Shown here piece by piece: positions 1 through 11,636 of a stretch of 64,000 nucleotides of DNA (the first letter of the stretch is position 1; every line of letters starts with the position of its first letter). Origin of the DNA: Takakia lepidozioides (Eukaryota > Streptophyta > Takakiopsida > Takakiales > Takakiaceae). The notes beneath the pieces are model-generated. The model was not told the origin of the DNA and did no database searches. It saw only the letters and a program-made list of their open reading frames with translations. The DNA lies in assembly GCA_030704615.1 (NCBI GenBank), contig CM060734.1, forward strand, positions 16,678,001-16,742,000, given 5' to 3'. The position numbers and the translations under genes were made by a program.

Positions 1-129
1 CACATTGCATAGGAGGCATTTCGCGCCGGTGCCAAAGCTTGTGCCCGATGTGACCAGTTGGTTCCCCCAGCATGAGATAGATGAGATGCGTAGGGTCTCG
101 GGGTATCGTAGGTCTCGTAGGCGTTATGG

Positions 130-767
130 CCGGTGACGAGCAGGCCACCCCCCCCTCGGCCGGTGTCCTCAGGCGGTCCCCCTGATCCGGTGTCCTCATC
201 TGATGATTCTCCGCGCCGACGTCACTCCCGGAACGTCGCAAATTTAGCGACCTACGGGAATTGCTAAATACCCTGGACCCCCCGGCAACGGCCTGCGACG
301 CTGGGAAGACGCCCCTACAGAGCGTTGCAATGTTGCGACTCCTGGGAATTGCAACGAAGGCCGAGGGAGGGGGTTCCATGCCTCCTGCTGCGTTGGGGGG
401 ACGTCGTCCATTTCTAAAAATGGCAACGTGACGGAATCGCCTTCACGTCGCTGCATGGGGCGACGCGAGAACATCACAAATGGAGGTCAGCTGCCTGGGG
501 GTCTGGCGACGCCCGGGAATCGCAAGGCCGTCGTCGCAAGCCTGGGGCGTTAGCGGGTAGTTCGCTTGCGTCAACAAGGAATCGCCGCGCGTCGCAGTCC
601 CTGGGGGGCGCCGCTAGCTCCAGGATGGGGTGATTTGATTGCAACGCCGCTCGGAATCGCTAGGGCATCTTGGACCCCAGGGGGCGTTGCAAGGACGTCG
701 CTGGGGCGGGGGTGGGGTGGTAGCCAACTGGTATTTGCGGTGGGGTTTTGGGGTTTTTTTATCGTTT

Positions 768-816
<49 letters not shown>

Positions 817-960
817 GTTTTCTCGGGTCGGGTTGTGCTTCGTGCTTGCAAGAATTGCATGATTCTAATCTATAGGTCGACCCACCAAATCCACATGTCC
901 ATTAAGGTTAGAATGAGGATCAAAATGGCAACTGAAAAAATTTATACATAAAGCGAGTAC
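130..960. repeat. GCGACG/CGTCGC-rich subterminal-type repeat region
   Basis: The stretch is GC-rich and studded with GCGAC/GTCGC motifs and imperfect palindromes of GCGACGCC-GGCGTCGC type. The same motif style fills the CACTA-like element at 11637-12762, and TTTAGCGACG-type subterminal repeats are typical of plant CACTA elements. I found no terminal CACTA sequence or target duplication here, so it may be only one end or a fragment. Apparent ORFs are glycine/proline-rich composition artefacts. Confidence 0.45.
769..814 (+). repeat. 46-base G homopolymer
   Basis: An uninterrupted run of 46 G, read directly. Such runs can fold as G-quadruplexes and are hard to assemble, so the exact length is uncertain. 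Confidence 0.9.
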
Positions 961-974
961 TACCTGTACATGTC

Positions 975-3245
975 TCTAACTGGGAACCATCCCTCACTCC
1001 TCATCACCTGATTCATAGGAGTACTCGTCCGAGGAATGCAAGCTACACACTGGGCCTCCACTTTGGAGGATGATGAGGCCGAGTCCGAGATTACATCATC
1101 CTTCAAACCACCCCCTACTACTGGCTCTCCCGCATCCGGCTGAGCCACTGAACTACCCATCCCCACCCCTATAGATGCACTATCCTCTGTCAATTGTGGC
1201 GCCTTGGCCATTGAGGCTACAAGGGCCTTCCACCCCTGAGTCTTGGCAAAGTCGTGCTCGAGGGAGTAGGGAGGTCTCTCAAACGGTTTTTTCTGCACAT
1301 GACATACAAATGCAATGACAGGTCAGAATTCATGATGGAAGGAGAAGCTCAAAAAGAAGAATGGGTATGACAAGGGAAAGAACACTTACGAATCGGGTGA
1401 CAAAACTCTTGCTTCCGCCGGGGCCCCACTTGTGTGTTGATTCCGCACACTTCTCAAGGCAGGCTGCAGTTGCCGCACGGCCCCTCGCGAAGATCTCTTT
1501 GTTCAGCTCTTCCCTCTCCCCTGCAATGAGAGCCTCCCAAGATTCATGTCCAGCCCCAACAAAGATACCATAAATTTTAATCAACTCCATACCGCAATGA
1601 AGTACATGCATTCAAAGACGCCAATGACAGAATGAAGTGCGTCTTACCTTGGTTATTCTATGTGGCCGCATGGTCGTTAGTTCGCCTTGAGGGCCTTGCA
1701 AATGGTTTGTCGCGCACGGTACCTCTTGTCCTTGAGGTTCTTTCCCACCAGCTCCAAGAGCTTCCCCTCATTCCACTCACCTGGAAAATTGCCCTCAAGT
1801 GCTTGCACGAGTGCTCGCCTATGGCGATGTGATTGGCGTGGCCAATCAAGATGCCAAGGGAACCACCTCGCCGCCAAGTCAAAGGCCTGCTTTTTCATGG
1901 CCTCTCAATACTCACCAATGGGGTCACCGACCTTATTGGTCTCTAAGGGGGGCACCACCATCTTTGGCAAATCAGGGACGCGGGGACCCGAGGTCTTTAC
2001 CTCGTCCACGCTCTTCTCAACAACCTCTCCCTTGTCTTTTGTTGCCCCACTCGTGCCCTCCCCCAGTTGCACCTCTCTCCTTCTACGCCTCTTTTTCTTA
2101 GGCTCCCTCTCGTGGGCCCGTTCTTTCCCCTTCCCCTGCACTACTACCCTCCCCTCCTCCATTACTTCCCTACCCTCCTGGATGGCTAAGGGAATCTTGG
2201 GGGTACGAGGTCTCTTCCTCTTCTTCTTACCATCCCCACGGGCATGCACCGCCACTATCCCTACTTTGTCGGTGGCAAGCCCACTGCCTACCACAATGTA
2301 TGCCACGAATGCGCCAAGCTCCTGAACACAAAACCCACAGAATTAGAAACAAACCAGAAACAAAATGAAAAGCACCGGAAAGAAAACAAGGTGAAGGAAA
2401 GTGGCTCACCTTTGCGTCCATGATGCCAACGTTGCCCTCGGTCCCCGCTGGTGGTGCAGCCCGCATAAGGCCCTCTCGGAATAAGGGTGGAAGCCTGTCC
2501 CATGCACTCAATAGGCTCGCAGGTGGCGCCCCAAAGTCCAGGGTCTTCTTCATTGACCGTTCAGGCGACGGACTTCGCAAGGGGCCCTCCAAAGCTAGTG
2601 TCTCCCTCCTCTTCCCCCTCCCTTTCCCGTGCCCCCCTATTTCCCTCTTCCCTCTTCTTGTCTTCCTCCCTCTTCCTTTCCTCCTCCTTCTACCTCATTG
2701 CGGCCTCCTTTGAAACCTCCCTCTTCTCCCAATGTGATGAGGAACCACCCCCCCTTATAAGCCCTCTTGGCTACAAAACAAGGGGGAAAGGCATTGGTGC
2801 TGGGGGTAAGCTCAAGCTGCCCATACTTGGCGGCAGATCTGAGAATGCGCTTCCCCTCGTAAGTGTCAGGGCCCTCCATCAGCCCGTGGGGTGGCGTTCC
2901 AGCCTGAACATTGGGTGCACCACCCTGAAGTGGAGGCTCATCCTCAGCCTCGACCTTCGAGGGGGTGGAGACCTCGACGGCCTTATGGCACGGTCCTCTC
3001 ATATAGCCGCCTATAGGGCTAGTGAGTTTGGACCAAGCGGACCGTGTCACTGGCCGTCAATGACAAAAGGGTTGTCAGGCCTCTCTACCTTAGCGGCAAG
3101 CGATTCTTGGTCTTTCAACGGCGCCTTCTCTTTCTCCATGGGAGGCGCCTTCTCCTTGTCCTTTGGCGGCCCCTTCCCCTTGTCCTTCGGCAGCCCCTTG
3201 TCCTTCCCCTTGTCCTTCCCCATACTCAGAGCTTATCCCTGCGCC
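975..3245 (-). pseudogene. Broken multi-exon gene, function unknown
   Basis: Minus-strand open segments line up with splice signals. One intron is clear: donor after 2410 (AAAG|GTGAG) and acceptor before 2321 (TTCAG|G), 88 nt, phase 0. The 5' part is rich in KDKEK repeats (about 3230-3100). The middle holds a KKKRKRPR-type basic stretch (about 2240-2210), a likely nuclear localisation signal, then a charged helical segment with WFPWHLDWP and EGNFPGEWNEGKLL (about 1880-1700). Further open pieces lie at 1500-1375 and 1285-975. A TGA interrupts the frame near 1905 and another break lies near 3055, so this copy is probably inactive. I do not recognise the family. Low-complexity pyrimidine DNA lies upstream. 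Confidence 0.45.
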
Positions 3246-3299
3246 CACAACACTACTACCATGTCATTTCATATGCCAAAAACAAACAAGAAACTACTC

Positions 3300-3606
3300 T
3301 CCCCCTTCCCCTCTCCCCCTCTCCCTCTATCTTTTTCTCCTTCTCCCTCTCCCCCTTTCTGTCTCTGCTGATAAACAAAAAAGAAAAGGAGGGGGGGGGG
3401 CTGAGAGCGTACTTGCTGCTGCTCTCAGCCCTTCCCCACCATTCCAAAAAGAAAAAAGAAAAGGTGGGCGGGGGGGGGGGGGCTGAGGGCAGCCTGCTGC
3501 TGCTCAGTCCCCACCCGCCCCCCCAATGTTTTTTTAATTTCTTTTGCTCCCTCTCTCCCTTTCTACCTCTATCTCCCCCTCTCTCTCCCTCTCTCCCTCT
3601 CCCTCT
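3300..3606 (+). repeat. Pyrimidine-rich tract with duplicated G-run module
   Basis: CCCTCTCC-type simple sequence, interrupted twice by a module of a G run, CTGAG and a GCTGCTGCTCTCAG-like segment (about 3386-3430 and 3465-3512). The distal pyrimidine tract abuts the 5' edge of the repeat copy that starts near 3600; all four copies of that repeat begin with such a tract. Confidence 0.6.
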
Positions 3607-5520
3607 ATAACTTTTTGGATTTCATTTGGCCCTGATATTTACCATTTGCTTCTTTCATCTAAACTGGATGAAATACATGAATAATGGTGACCTATTCTAA
3701 AAATCCAAGAGGTAGTAATTTGTACCATCATAAATGATGGCAGTTACTAAACCTAAGCCTATACCATAACCCTAAGATACCTTTTTATGGGATATCATCC
3801 ATTAACGAAATGCATCTCTTTAAAATGTGATTTTTCATCCACCCTGGATGAGAAATCGGGAAGTTGTGCCCTAAACGGGCCGACATATTTCACAGCACAG
3901 AACTCGTGCTTCAATGATCCTTGATGATGCGCCGTGTAAACCTGCTCCCTTGCGGCTACATGGTACTCGTGATGGCTGGCTTTTGGGATGCGCATTGGCA
4001 AATAGACAGATTCCTCTCTGGCAGTCGACAATGCAGTGATCGCTCTGCTCAGAAATTTATGATTCTGTTAAATTCGTAGCGGCGCTCTTACTCCTCGTTG
4101 GGAAGTACTCCACCCCTACTTAGCCACAGATTACATGTTGCTCTCTTTCTGTATGAGCTACTCTCTATCTGTGAACACTTCTACTTTGATTGCGTTCTGC
4201 TGGAGACATCTATTGGACGCCATGGCGCAGGGCATACCACAAACACTCAAGGTTTTTTTTGAGTGTACCCTTGCTTGGATTATGATTTGTACATGCTTTA
4301 GAATTCAACACTGACATGGATAGCAACTGTGAAAACCTGCCACTCACCTGATGCATCCTCACTAACACACATCTCTATGTGGTGGTTTTTGGGACGGGCA
4401 CAGGTGAGGGTCTTCACTTGTCTTGAATTATTGAAGCTTGCAGAGTCTGATTCATGCATAAGGGATTGCTGCTACCGCCTGAAGGTGCTGATACCAACTG
4501 TTGTTTCAAATATGCCATCTTGCTGCCTCAAATCGGCTTCAAGTCTGCTCTAATGAGGATCACCTTCTTACTCCTTATCCCTGTTTTTGGTTCTTGATAA
4601 CCACTTCTATATGTTTTGGAGTTAAGACACACAAGGGACTTCATAGAAAACAAAATCTCTATTGAAGGCTCTGGCTGTTTTCAACAAAAGTACATGGCTG
4701 CGGCTATAGCTCTGGCAGCATGGAAACTAAGCTCTGAAATGAAACACCATGGCCTGGCTCTGATGGATCAGAAGATAGACCTTGTGATAACAAACATTCT
4801 TCAAGGCTCTTATATCACCACTATTTCATTGCATGATAGGGGACAATGGTTTCTGAGTTCATTTCTTTAACTAGCAAAGTTTGTTATGAGGCCCTGGAAT
4901 ACCACTCCAGGCCCATATCTACTTGAGGGTACTCAGCCCTATGGTTTGTGTTGTTAGAAGTCTGGCTTATGACTTGGCACTGAAGCACCTTCAGACCTGG
5001 CCCCATCAGTATTTTGGTTTTCAAGAACTGCTTGCTGGTAGATGTTGTGCGCTTCCTACCTTATACTATGGCAGAGTTTTGATCTTGAAGTCCTAGAATA
5101 ACTATCCAGGCTTACATATGCCTGAAAAAACTCAGCCCCGTTTCTACTTTATGAATCTTGCATGTGTCTTGGCACTGACAGATCAGTTTCACGCCTACAC
5201 AGGATGCTGTTTTAGGAAGATGAATGGCTCAAGAACTAGATTATGTAAGGCTTGACCCGTGTCAACAACAAAAAATGAATGCTTTATGTCAACTTATGGT
5301 GCTTTCAGGATATGAATGACCAGGAATCCCGCCCTCCCACCCTGTTTTTTCAGATACCCTGAAAAGTTATAAGATGTTCAAATGAGTTGGTAAAAGGGGT
5401 TGTTAGATGATGTCCTGTAAAGGGTTGCTTTGTCTTTCAATGACAATGACCTTAGTGGTCTTGTCCATGTCTTGACATGACATGTATATCTTCTCTCACT
5501 TCTTATATGGATAAGTTACA
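3540..5520 (+). mobile_element. Terminal-type repeat, copy A
   Basis: A long repeat matching 7372-9153 and the inverted copy at 61263-63040. Shared landmarks in order: pyrimidine tract and CTCTATAA, TTTCATCC/GGATGAAA mini-palindromes, a CGGGAAGTT...CCGACA block, a stem-loop at 4357-4409, and an end block GACAATGACC...GTCTTGTCCATGTC (about 5440-5480). It is visibly diverged from B and C. The copy on the minus strand at 61-63 kb follows a reverse transcriptase, so I infer that these are the long terminal repeats of that retroelement. Apparent ORFs inside are not conserved as proteins between copies A and B. Confidence 0.6.
4357..4409 (+). other. Conserved stem-loop, copy A
   Basis: Outer arms CCTCAC (4357-4362) and GTGAGG (4404-4409) enclose an inner hairpin CACAT-CTCT-ATGTG and the invariant strand GTTTTTGGGACGGGCACAG. 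Homologous structures are listed at 6448, 8253, 58984 and 62091. Confidence 0.6.
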
Positions 5521-7371
5521 CCTATATATGTATATGGTTTCTTGACGATACGGATGATAATCATACCGGTTTCATCCCTTTTTTTGCCTGAGGTGCTATG
5601 GTTTTGTGGCATGCTGATGGGATTTCATCCCGTTTTCATCCTGTTATGACAAATGGCCTCCTGGAATGGCCATTGCTGTGATAAACCTGGTTCTTTTAAT
5701 CCTAGTATTCTTAACAGCTTTCATTGACTGACAAACTGTCAGCTTTGGAATGAATGAATTACCTGGATGAATGTCGCAGCCTGACACTAAATCGTCAATG
5801 CAAACCCTATTTCCTCCTTTGCGCATTGACATCTCCTGCGCGATGGGCATGGTAAAGCCAGGGGGCTTAGGCAAGTGGTTACGATAACCACTTGCTTGGC
5901 TTTTTAAAGGATTCTATGAATGATCCCTCATGGTTCAATTATGAACGCCAGCGCTTCTTACGACATCCAGGATGGTTATCATCTTTGCTGAAGTGATTGC
6001 TGATGAGGGAATTCATGCGGCAGTTATGAATGACAGGCTGCTTTGGTGTTTCTGTGAATCCTTCCCCCTGAAGAATTATGAACGGCGGCACTCCTTATGA
6101 AGACAGGAAGGCACCCTTCCTCTTTATAATGTATGCTTTGCTTGCACTGGCTCAATGTTTTTTGCTCAGTCTCATTTTACTAAGACTTGGAGCTGTTGGA
6201 GCTGCTCATTGTCTTTGTTCAAATCTGCTTTCAAGGACGTCGTGCTGTTTGGTGCAAGGGCTTGCTGCTGTGTCTTGCTCAGTTTATTTGCAGGCTGGGG
6301 AGCTATGGCTAGGATCCCCCAGTTCGTTCAAAGGTTTTTGAGATCTGGTTTGCTACCGGCCTAGGAATTATGACATCTTGTTTTGCTTGAATTCTGATTG
6401 TTGGACATCGATAGCAAGTATGACTACCTGCCACTCACCTCGTGCATCCTCACTAACACACAATATTCTTGTGGTGGTTTTTGGGACGGGCACAGGTGAA
6501 GGTGGTCATTTGACATGATGATTTTCTAAGCATACAGGATTCCGTGGTTTCTTCAAGGGTACAAGGGCTGCTGCCTGACCGACTCGTTCATCAGGGATTA
6601 TGGTACTCTCTCTGGTTTTCACAAACTACAAAGCTTCATCTGGTTTTTTGTCACTCAAGGACAGTAATGATCTTTGTTTCTTAGTTTATGACAGTCAAGT
6701 TCCAAACTTATGACTTCATTTGCTGGTCACTATTCTGACCTGCATATGTTTTTTTCAGAACCACAAGGGGTACTTGTGTGTTTTTCACAAACCCCTAGCA
6801 TCTACATGACAATCAGGCCCTATGGAATTTTTCAACTGTTCTGTTTATGATACCCTGCAGAACTAATTGTGAAATCTCTTTATCATACCATAACATTTGT
6901 ACTGCTCTAAACAGATTTTTGACATGCTGATAATATCCATCAGACATGTACACTAGGCTTTGCAGAGTCACATGTGATACATGCTTGGATTTTCAGCCAC
7001 CTTTAAACATCTGCATGGCTTTTTGATACAAAGGCTACCTGGAAAACAGCATCTGTACTTTATGCTTAATAATAATTTTCCAGAGCTGTATCTAAAACAG
7101 TATGGAATATCACTTGCCTTTTTGTATCTGCAAACTAATTGGGGTACAAAGGCTCTTTGATAAAGAGCTTGTATGTGCTGGAATGTACCCATTTGGAACA
7201 CTATAACAACCTGATAAACGGCATCTCCACAAGATGCATAACAATTATCAGGGATATGCTAAGTAAACAGCATGATGTCTCTTTGGCCTTTTATCTCTGG
7301 ACAATCAGGATACATTGGCAGTATGGTAAAGGATATTTTGCATTCTGGAAGGGCCATGACTGAGCAGCAGC
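5521..7371 (+). repeat. Diverged repeat copy between A and B
   Basis: No coding region is supported here. The conserved stem-loop recurs at 6448-6501 at about the same offset as in copies A and B, so this is probably an older tandem copy of the same repeat. Its end block is not recognisable, and no protein homology is seen. Confidence 0.4.
6448..6501 (+). other. Conserved stem-loop, diverged copy
   Basis: Same layout as 4357-4409, but the inner hairpin is CACAA-...-TTGTG instead of CACAT-...-ATGTG: both sides changed so that pairing is kept. The outer stem is weakened (GTGAAG instead of GTGAGG). Confidence 0.55.
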
Positions 7372-7403
7372 ACTCTCCCTCCCTCCCTCTCTCCCTCTCC
7401 CTC

Positions 7404-7410
7404 TATAAAT
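7404..7410 (+). promoter_or_regulatory. TATA box in repeat copy B
   Basis: TATAAAT directly after the pyrimidine tract, conserved in the inverted copy (62983-62989, minus strand) and partly in copy A (TATAAC). The position at the repeat's 5' edge suits a promoter of the element. Confidence 0.45.
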
Positions 7411-8252
7411 CTTTGGATTTCATCTGGCCTTAACCTTTTGAGGTTATTTAGTTTTTCATCCCTGCCTTTTTCATCCAAATCTGGATGATTTTATTTTATT
7501 GGATGATGAAACTTAATATACAGAAAGCTAGAGTTACCATCTATTTTTTTCATCTAAACTGGATGATCTACATAAATAATGGTTACCTATTATAAAATCC
7601 AAGAGAATAATAAAACTACCATCATAAATGATGGCAGTTATTAAACCTAAACCTATACCATAACCCCAAAAGATACATTTCTATGGGATGTTATCCAGTG
7701 CCAAAATGCCTATCTTGGTAAAATGTGATATTTCATCCATCCTGGATGAAAAATCGGGAAGTTTTGCCCTAAGCAGGCCGACACACTTCAAGCACTGAAC
7801 TCGTGCTTCAGTGAACCTTGATGATGCGCCGTATAAACCTGCTCCCCTACTGCTACATGGTACTCGTGATTGCTGGCTCTTGGGATGCGCAGTGGTGGTT
7901 AAACAAATTCTTCTATGGCAGACGACAAAGCCGTGATTGCTCTGATCAGGAACTCATGGTTCTTTATTTTGCAGCGGCGCTTTTACTCCTTGTTGGGAAG
8001 TACTCTATCCCTATTTATCTACATATTACTTGTTGCTCTCTCTTCGTGTATGAGCCACTCTCTAGCTGTGAACGCTTCTACTCTGATTGCGTTCTGTTGG
8101 AGACAATCTGTTGGACGCCATGGCGCAGGGCATACCACAAACACTCAAGGTTTTTTGAGTTTACCATTGCTTGAATTGTGATCTGTACTTGCTTTAGAAT
8201 TCAACACTGACATGGATAGCAACTGTGAAGACCTGCCACTTACCTGCTGCAT

Positions 8253-8305
8253 CCTCACTAACACACATCGCTATGTGGTGGTTTTTGGGACGGGCACAGG
8301 TGAGG
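8253..8305 (+). other. Conserved stem-loop, copy B
   Basis: CCTCAC (8253-8258) pairs with GTGAGG (8300-8305). The inner hairpin is CACAT-CGCT-ATGTG (8264-8277). The strand GTTTTTGGGACGGGCACAG is unchanged from copies A and C. Confidence 0.65.
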
Positions 8306-9453
8306 GTCTTCACTTGTCTTGATTTCTTGAAGCTTGCAGTTCCTGGTCTTGCAAGTGTGGATACTGCTGCTGCCTAAGCTGCTGATGCCATCTGCTGTTT
8401 CAAACTGCCACCATGCCGCTTCAGACCTGCTCCAAGATTGCTCCAATGAGGATCTGCTTCTCTCTTTACCCCTGTTTACGGTTTTTTACAACCACATTTG
8501 CATGTGTAGGAGTTTAGCTATGAAGGATACAAGGATACAAAATAGCAGTTATTACTTTGACTGCCTTGATACTTGGCTCTGAAATGAGAACTCTTGATAT
8601 GACTCTGATGGATCAAAAGGATAGGCTTTGATAGATAACACACATTCTTCAAGGCCCTCATATCATTTTGGTTTCATGGCTTGATAACAAACTGGGGTTT
8701 CTGAGCTGCTCTTTCACCTTGGCAGAACTACTTTATGTGGCCTTAAAATACCATTCTGGGCTCTACACTGTTGTTTCTTCTTCCTTTTTAAGAATCTTGC
8801 TTATATCTTGGTTCTAAAACATCATCTTCAAACCAAACCTGCAATCTGGTTTTTGAAATGAGTTTAAAATGGATTCTTGAGATGATGATGTGTACTATGG
8901 TGCTTTCATGATATGAATGACCTGGAATCCCACCCTCCCGCCCTGTTTTTTCAGAGACCCTGAAATGTAATTGGGTATTCAAATGAGATTGTAAACATGA
9001 AAGAGAATGTTAGATGGTGCCCTGTAAAGGGCTATTTTGTCTTTCAATGACAATGACCTTAGCGGTCTTGTCCATGTCTTGACATGATATGTATATCTTC
9101 CCTCTCTTTATTTGATCAGTGTACTTAGTGGTTTTTGTACACACCATCTACCCTTACCTTTCTCCTTTTCACCTTCTCATTTTGTTATATTGACAAATGT
9201 TCTCGGGGGGCTTTGACAGAAAGTCACCAAAGGAGGTCCTAGCTGGAATGAGGACCTCATAGCCCTGGGGTATTAGTCCCCACTACCTCCTCCAATTCCT
9301 GCTGTGCAGGCAAGCCTCGCACAAGTCACACCAAGCGACTTCCATGCTGCATTGCAAAAGATGGATACTGAGGCCGTGGAAAATTCAGGTGATTAAAACC
9401 CCGTGTTATTACTTGAAACCTTGGCTTGGGAAAATTGGGTTGCACTTGGCATC

Positions 9454-10758
9454 ATGGCAAATAAGAATGGCAGGTACCTGGAGAAGCTCCAGGAATTCAA
9501 TACTAAAATGATTGAGGTACTGGAAGATGATGCCGAGGAGCTGATACAATGGGAAAAGAAGGGATCATCCATTGAGGCAGCTCTTAGAATGGCGAACCCA
9601 GAAGATGACCAGACTGTCTCCACGCAGAAATCTACAAACACATCTGAAAAAGACTTCATCCCTTCTGTAAGTAATCACCCAATCCTTGGGCACATGATTT
9701 TACCGGATGATGAAAAAGAGGCAGTGAGAGAATTCTGTGAACAAGTAGAAATCTCACAAGTGGAACAAGAAAGGGCAGCAGGTGCCACTCCTGGAAATCT
9801 GCAATTTGTCCCTTGGTTGCCTCCCCGTGCAGTTGAATTAGAGGTTGCCAATAACGATCACATGATGTGGCACCCACATGCTAATATCAATTTATTGGCA
9901 CCCATTTCTATTGAAATGTGGGTCAAATGGGGCAACATTACTCCTGCTGAACGCAGTAGGTGTGCACAGGATGCTAAGGAGGGTTTTCAGAGAATAAAAA
10001 AGGAACCTATTGCTGTGGCATGGCCACTAAGGACCTTCTACTACAAGCTCTGTGACAAAGGTGAGAACCTTACCCTGAGGACCAAAAATGACTTGCCGAC
10101 TGGTTCGGCTAGATCCAAAAATCACAAGAGTCAACTCTTCAACTGGCATCGTCCCTACATAAGATGTAACTGTGGACAAGGAGGGGCACCCTCTTCTTGC
10201 ATTGGGAGTGTTGCTTGGTTTGACCATATGGTATGGTATATGCTGAACAATCTGATTGTGTTCTTCCCTGATGATGCCTATCCTTCGGTGCAAACCAAGT
10301 ATTACAGCTTTCTGGTATGGATCATGCGGGCTGCCAGATCTGCCGTTCTTGCACAAATTACCTTCCAGATGACCCGGGGCTTCATAATGGAAGCAGCTTG
10401 TGAATTCTCAATTGACCCCCAAGCCAAGTTGCTTGGGAAGTTAGGAGAATCCAAGGGGGCCAGATACATTGAGAAACTTGTGAAACCTGGGTCTTTTTCA
10501 GACAGCCTTCCCAGGCCACAATTCAACAGCTACAAACGACAGCGTATGGAGGGGCAGACGCCTCCTCAACAAGGCAAGAACAATGCCACTCGAGGCAGAG
10601 GTACCCCTGGTCGTGGAAGAGGTCTCTACCAAAGAGGAGGACGCTCTGGCAGGGGGCAATACTCTACCAACACCTCTGAGAATTCAAGAGCAACGAATCG
10701 GTCATCACTTGGGGGTTCGGGTCTTTGTGTGTTGTTGTTGGAGCAGATAAATGTATGA
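9454..10758 (+). CDS. Gag-like ORF with RG-rich tail, 3' end replaced by a LINE
   Basis: An open frame with first ATG at 9454 (MANKNGRYLEK). The in-frame sequence continues upstream to about 9361 but is crossed by a TAA at 9394, so either a splice or a decay event separates it. The body is acidic and helical (IEVLEDDAEELIQWEKK) with an aromatic middle (MVWYMLNNLIVFF); the C-terminal region is basic, with GRGTPGRGRG and RGGRSGRGQ, as in RNA-binding gag-like proteins. No zinc knuckle, protease or reverse transcriptase is seen. It lies just downstream of terminal-type repeat B in the same orientation, so it may be the element's first ORF. The last ~20 residues, from about 10700, come from the adjoining minus-strand LINE insertion, so the true C-terminus is lost. 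Confidence 0.5.
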   Translation: MANKNGRYLEKLQEFNTKMIEVLEDDAEELIQWEKKGSSIEAALRMANPEDDQTVSTQKSTNTSEKDFIPSVSNHPILGHMILPDDEKEAVREFCEQVEISQVEQERAAGATPGNLQFVPWLPPRAVELEVANNDHMMWHPHANINLLAPISIEMWVKWGNITPAERSRCAQDAKEGFQRIKKEPIAVAWPLRTFYYKLCDKGENLTLRTKNDLPTGSARSKNHKSQLFNWHRPYIRCNCGQGGAPSSCIGSVAWFDHMVWYMLNNLIVFFPDDAYPSVQTKYYSFLVWIMRAARSAVLAQITFQMTRGFIMEAACEFSIDPQAKLLGKLGESKGARYIEKLVKPGSFSDSLPRPQFNSYKRQRMEGQTPPQQGKNNATRGRGTPGRGRGLYQRGGRSGRGQYSTNTSENSRATNRSSLGGSGLCVLLLEQINV

Positions 10759-11636
10759 GGATGGAGGTGGCGTGCTGAGGGTGCTTGGGATGAGCCACCA
10801 GGGAGGAGTATGCAGTTAGCAGCATATAGGTGATATGGGAGGGGTGATGGCGGGAGACATTCAAATCGTAGGGGATAGTATAGCCTTGAAGTGAGGCATA
10901 TCTGGCCATATGTAGCGTCAGGTACAATAAACATTGGTCAGACCAGGAGCTGTGTAATGTTATGATACTTGAAGGACCTGGGGCCCCCACCGTGTTGTAT
11001 ATCATTAAGTGTGTGGTAATATGAGCTGGGATTTACTGGCATGAAGTTGTATCCCTTGTGTAGTGATTTTGATGCGGGGGGGAGGTATGCTAGAGTAGGT
11101 GTTTGGGAGGGGGTAGTGTTTTGCCTGCAAGTGAAGAGTGGGAGTAGGTGTAGATGAGAAGTTAGAAGGGAGGTAGACCATCTGCAGGTTCCATGGAAAT
11201 TTCGGGGTGTACTTGTGAAAGTATTTGCTGGGGATGACCCAGTGGTGTTGGTGGGGAAAGATATATAATGGTGGAGAGGGCACGGGTTGTTGCTCTACCT
11301 GGTGTACAGAGAGTTTTGGTCGCATCTCACTTGCAAGTTTGAATCCGCTGTCTTTAGACTATACACCAGGAGATACAACAATTTGCATTATGCACACAGG
11401 GGGTAGGACATATGCTAAAGCGTGGATTCTGTGTCATGACCGTAACACTTGGGGCAGATGCACGATATCATAAGTCATGCCCGATCAATCCATTTCGGAC
11501 GACGAATCTGAGCTCCGTAATCAACCGATAGAGCACACACTAGAGGACGTGGACCCCGAGTTGGCAGCACTGCATAGGCTTCTAGAACCCGGGGACATCT
11601 TTGTAGATCTTAGGCCAACTGACAACATTAGATATA
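10700..11636 (-). pseudogene. LINE relic, part beyond the CACTA-like insertion
   Basis: Read on the minus strand this stretch has the same C-rich, G-poor composition as the LINE segment at 12763-14620 and is separated from it only by the insertion at 11637-12762. Open pieces exist (for example 11325-11008) but no conserved catalytic motif could be recognised. It is assigned to the same LINE copy by composition and by the clean target duplication of the intervening element. Confidence 0.45.

Larger units (their letters stand above)
7372..9153 (+). mobile_element. Terminal-type repeat, copy B
   Basis: Matches 61263-63040 in inverted orientation almost base for base: in a 105-residue comparison of one open frame I see a single substitution. 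It runs from a pyrimidine tract and TATAAAT to a GGTAGATGGTGTGTAC-type end (reverse complement, 9130-9153) that also ends copy D at 17060-17080. The gag-like ORF begins about 300 bp downstream, consistent with a 5' terminal repeat. The Penelope-like assignment rests on the reverse transcriptase beside the inverted copy; no hammerhead ribozyme core, often seen in such repeats, was found by eye. Confidence 0.65.

Noticed and set aside
566-951. Glycine-rich ORFs across the G run
   Set aside because: They are translations of a homopolymer in three frames and have no other support.
1890-1920. A possible 29-nt intron (strong GTGAGT donor, CAG acceptor) removing a TGA in the left unknown gene; a similar 43-nt case near 34300
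   Set aside because: Too short compared with the 88-1675 nt introns seen elsewhere in the window; the simpler reading is a stop codon in a decayed copy.
3600-9150. Hammerhead ribozyme in the terminal-type repeats, expected for Penelope-like elements
   Set aside because: CTGATGA occurs near 5998 but without a matching GAAA core and stems; no complete hammerhead was found by eye.
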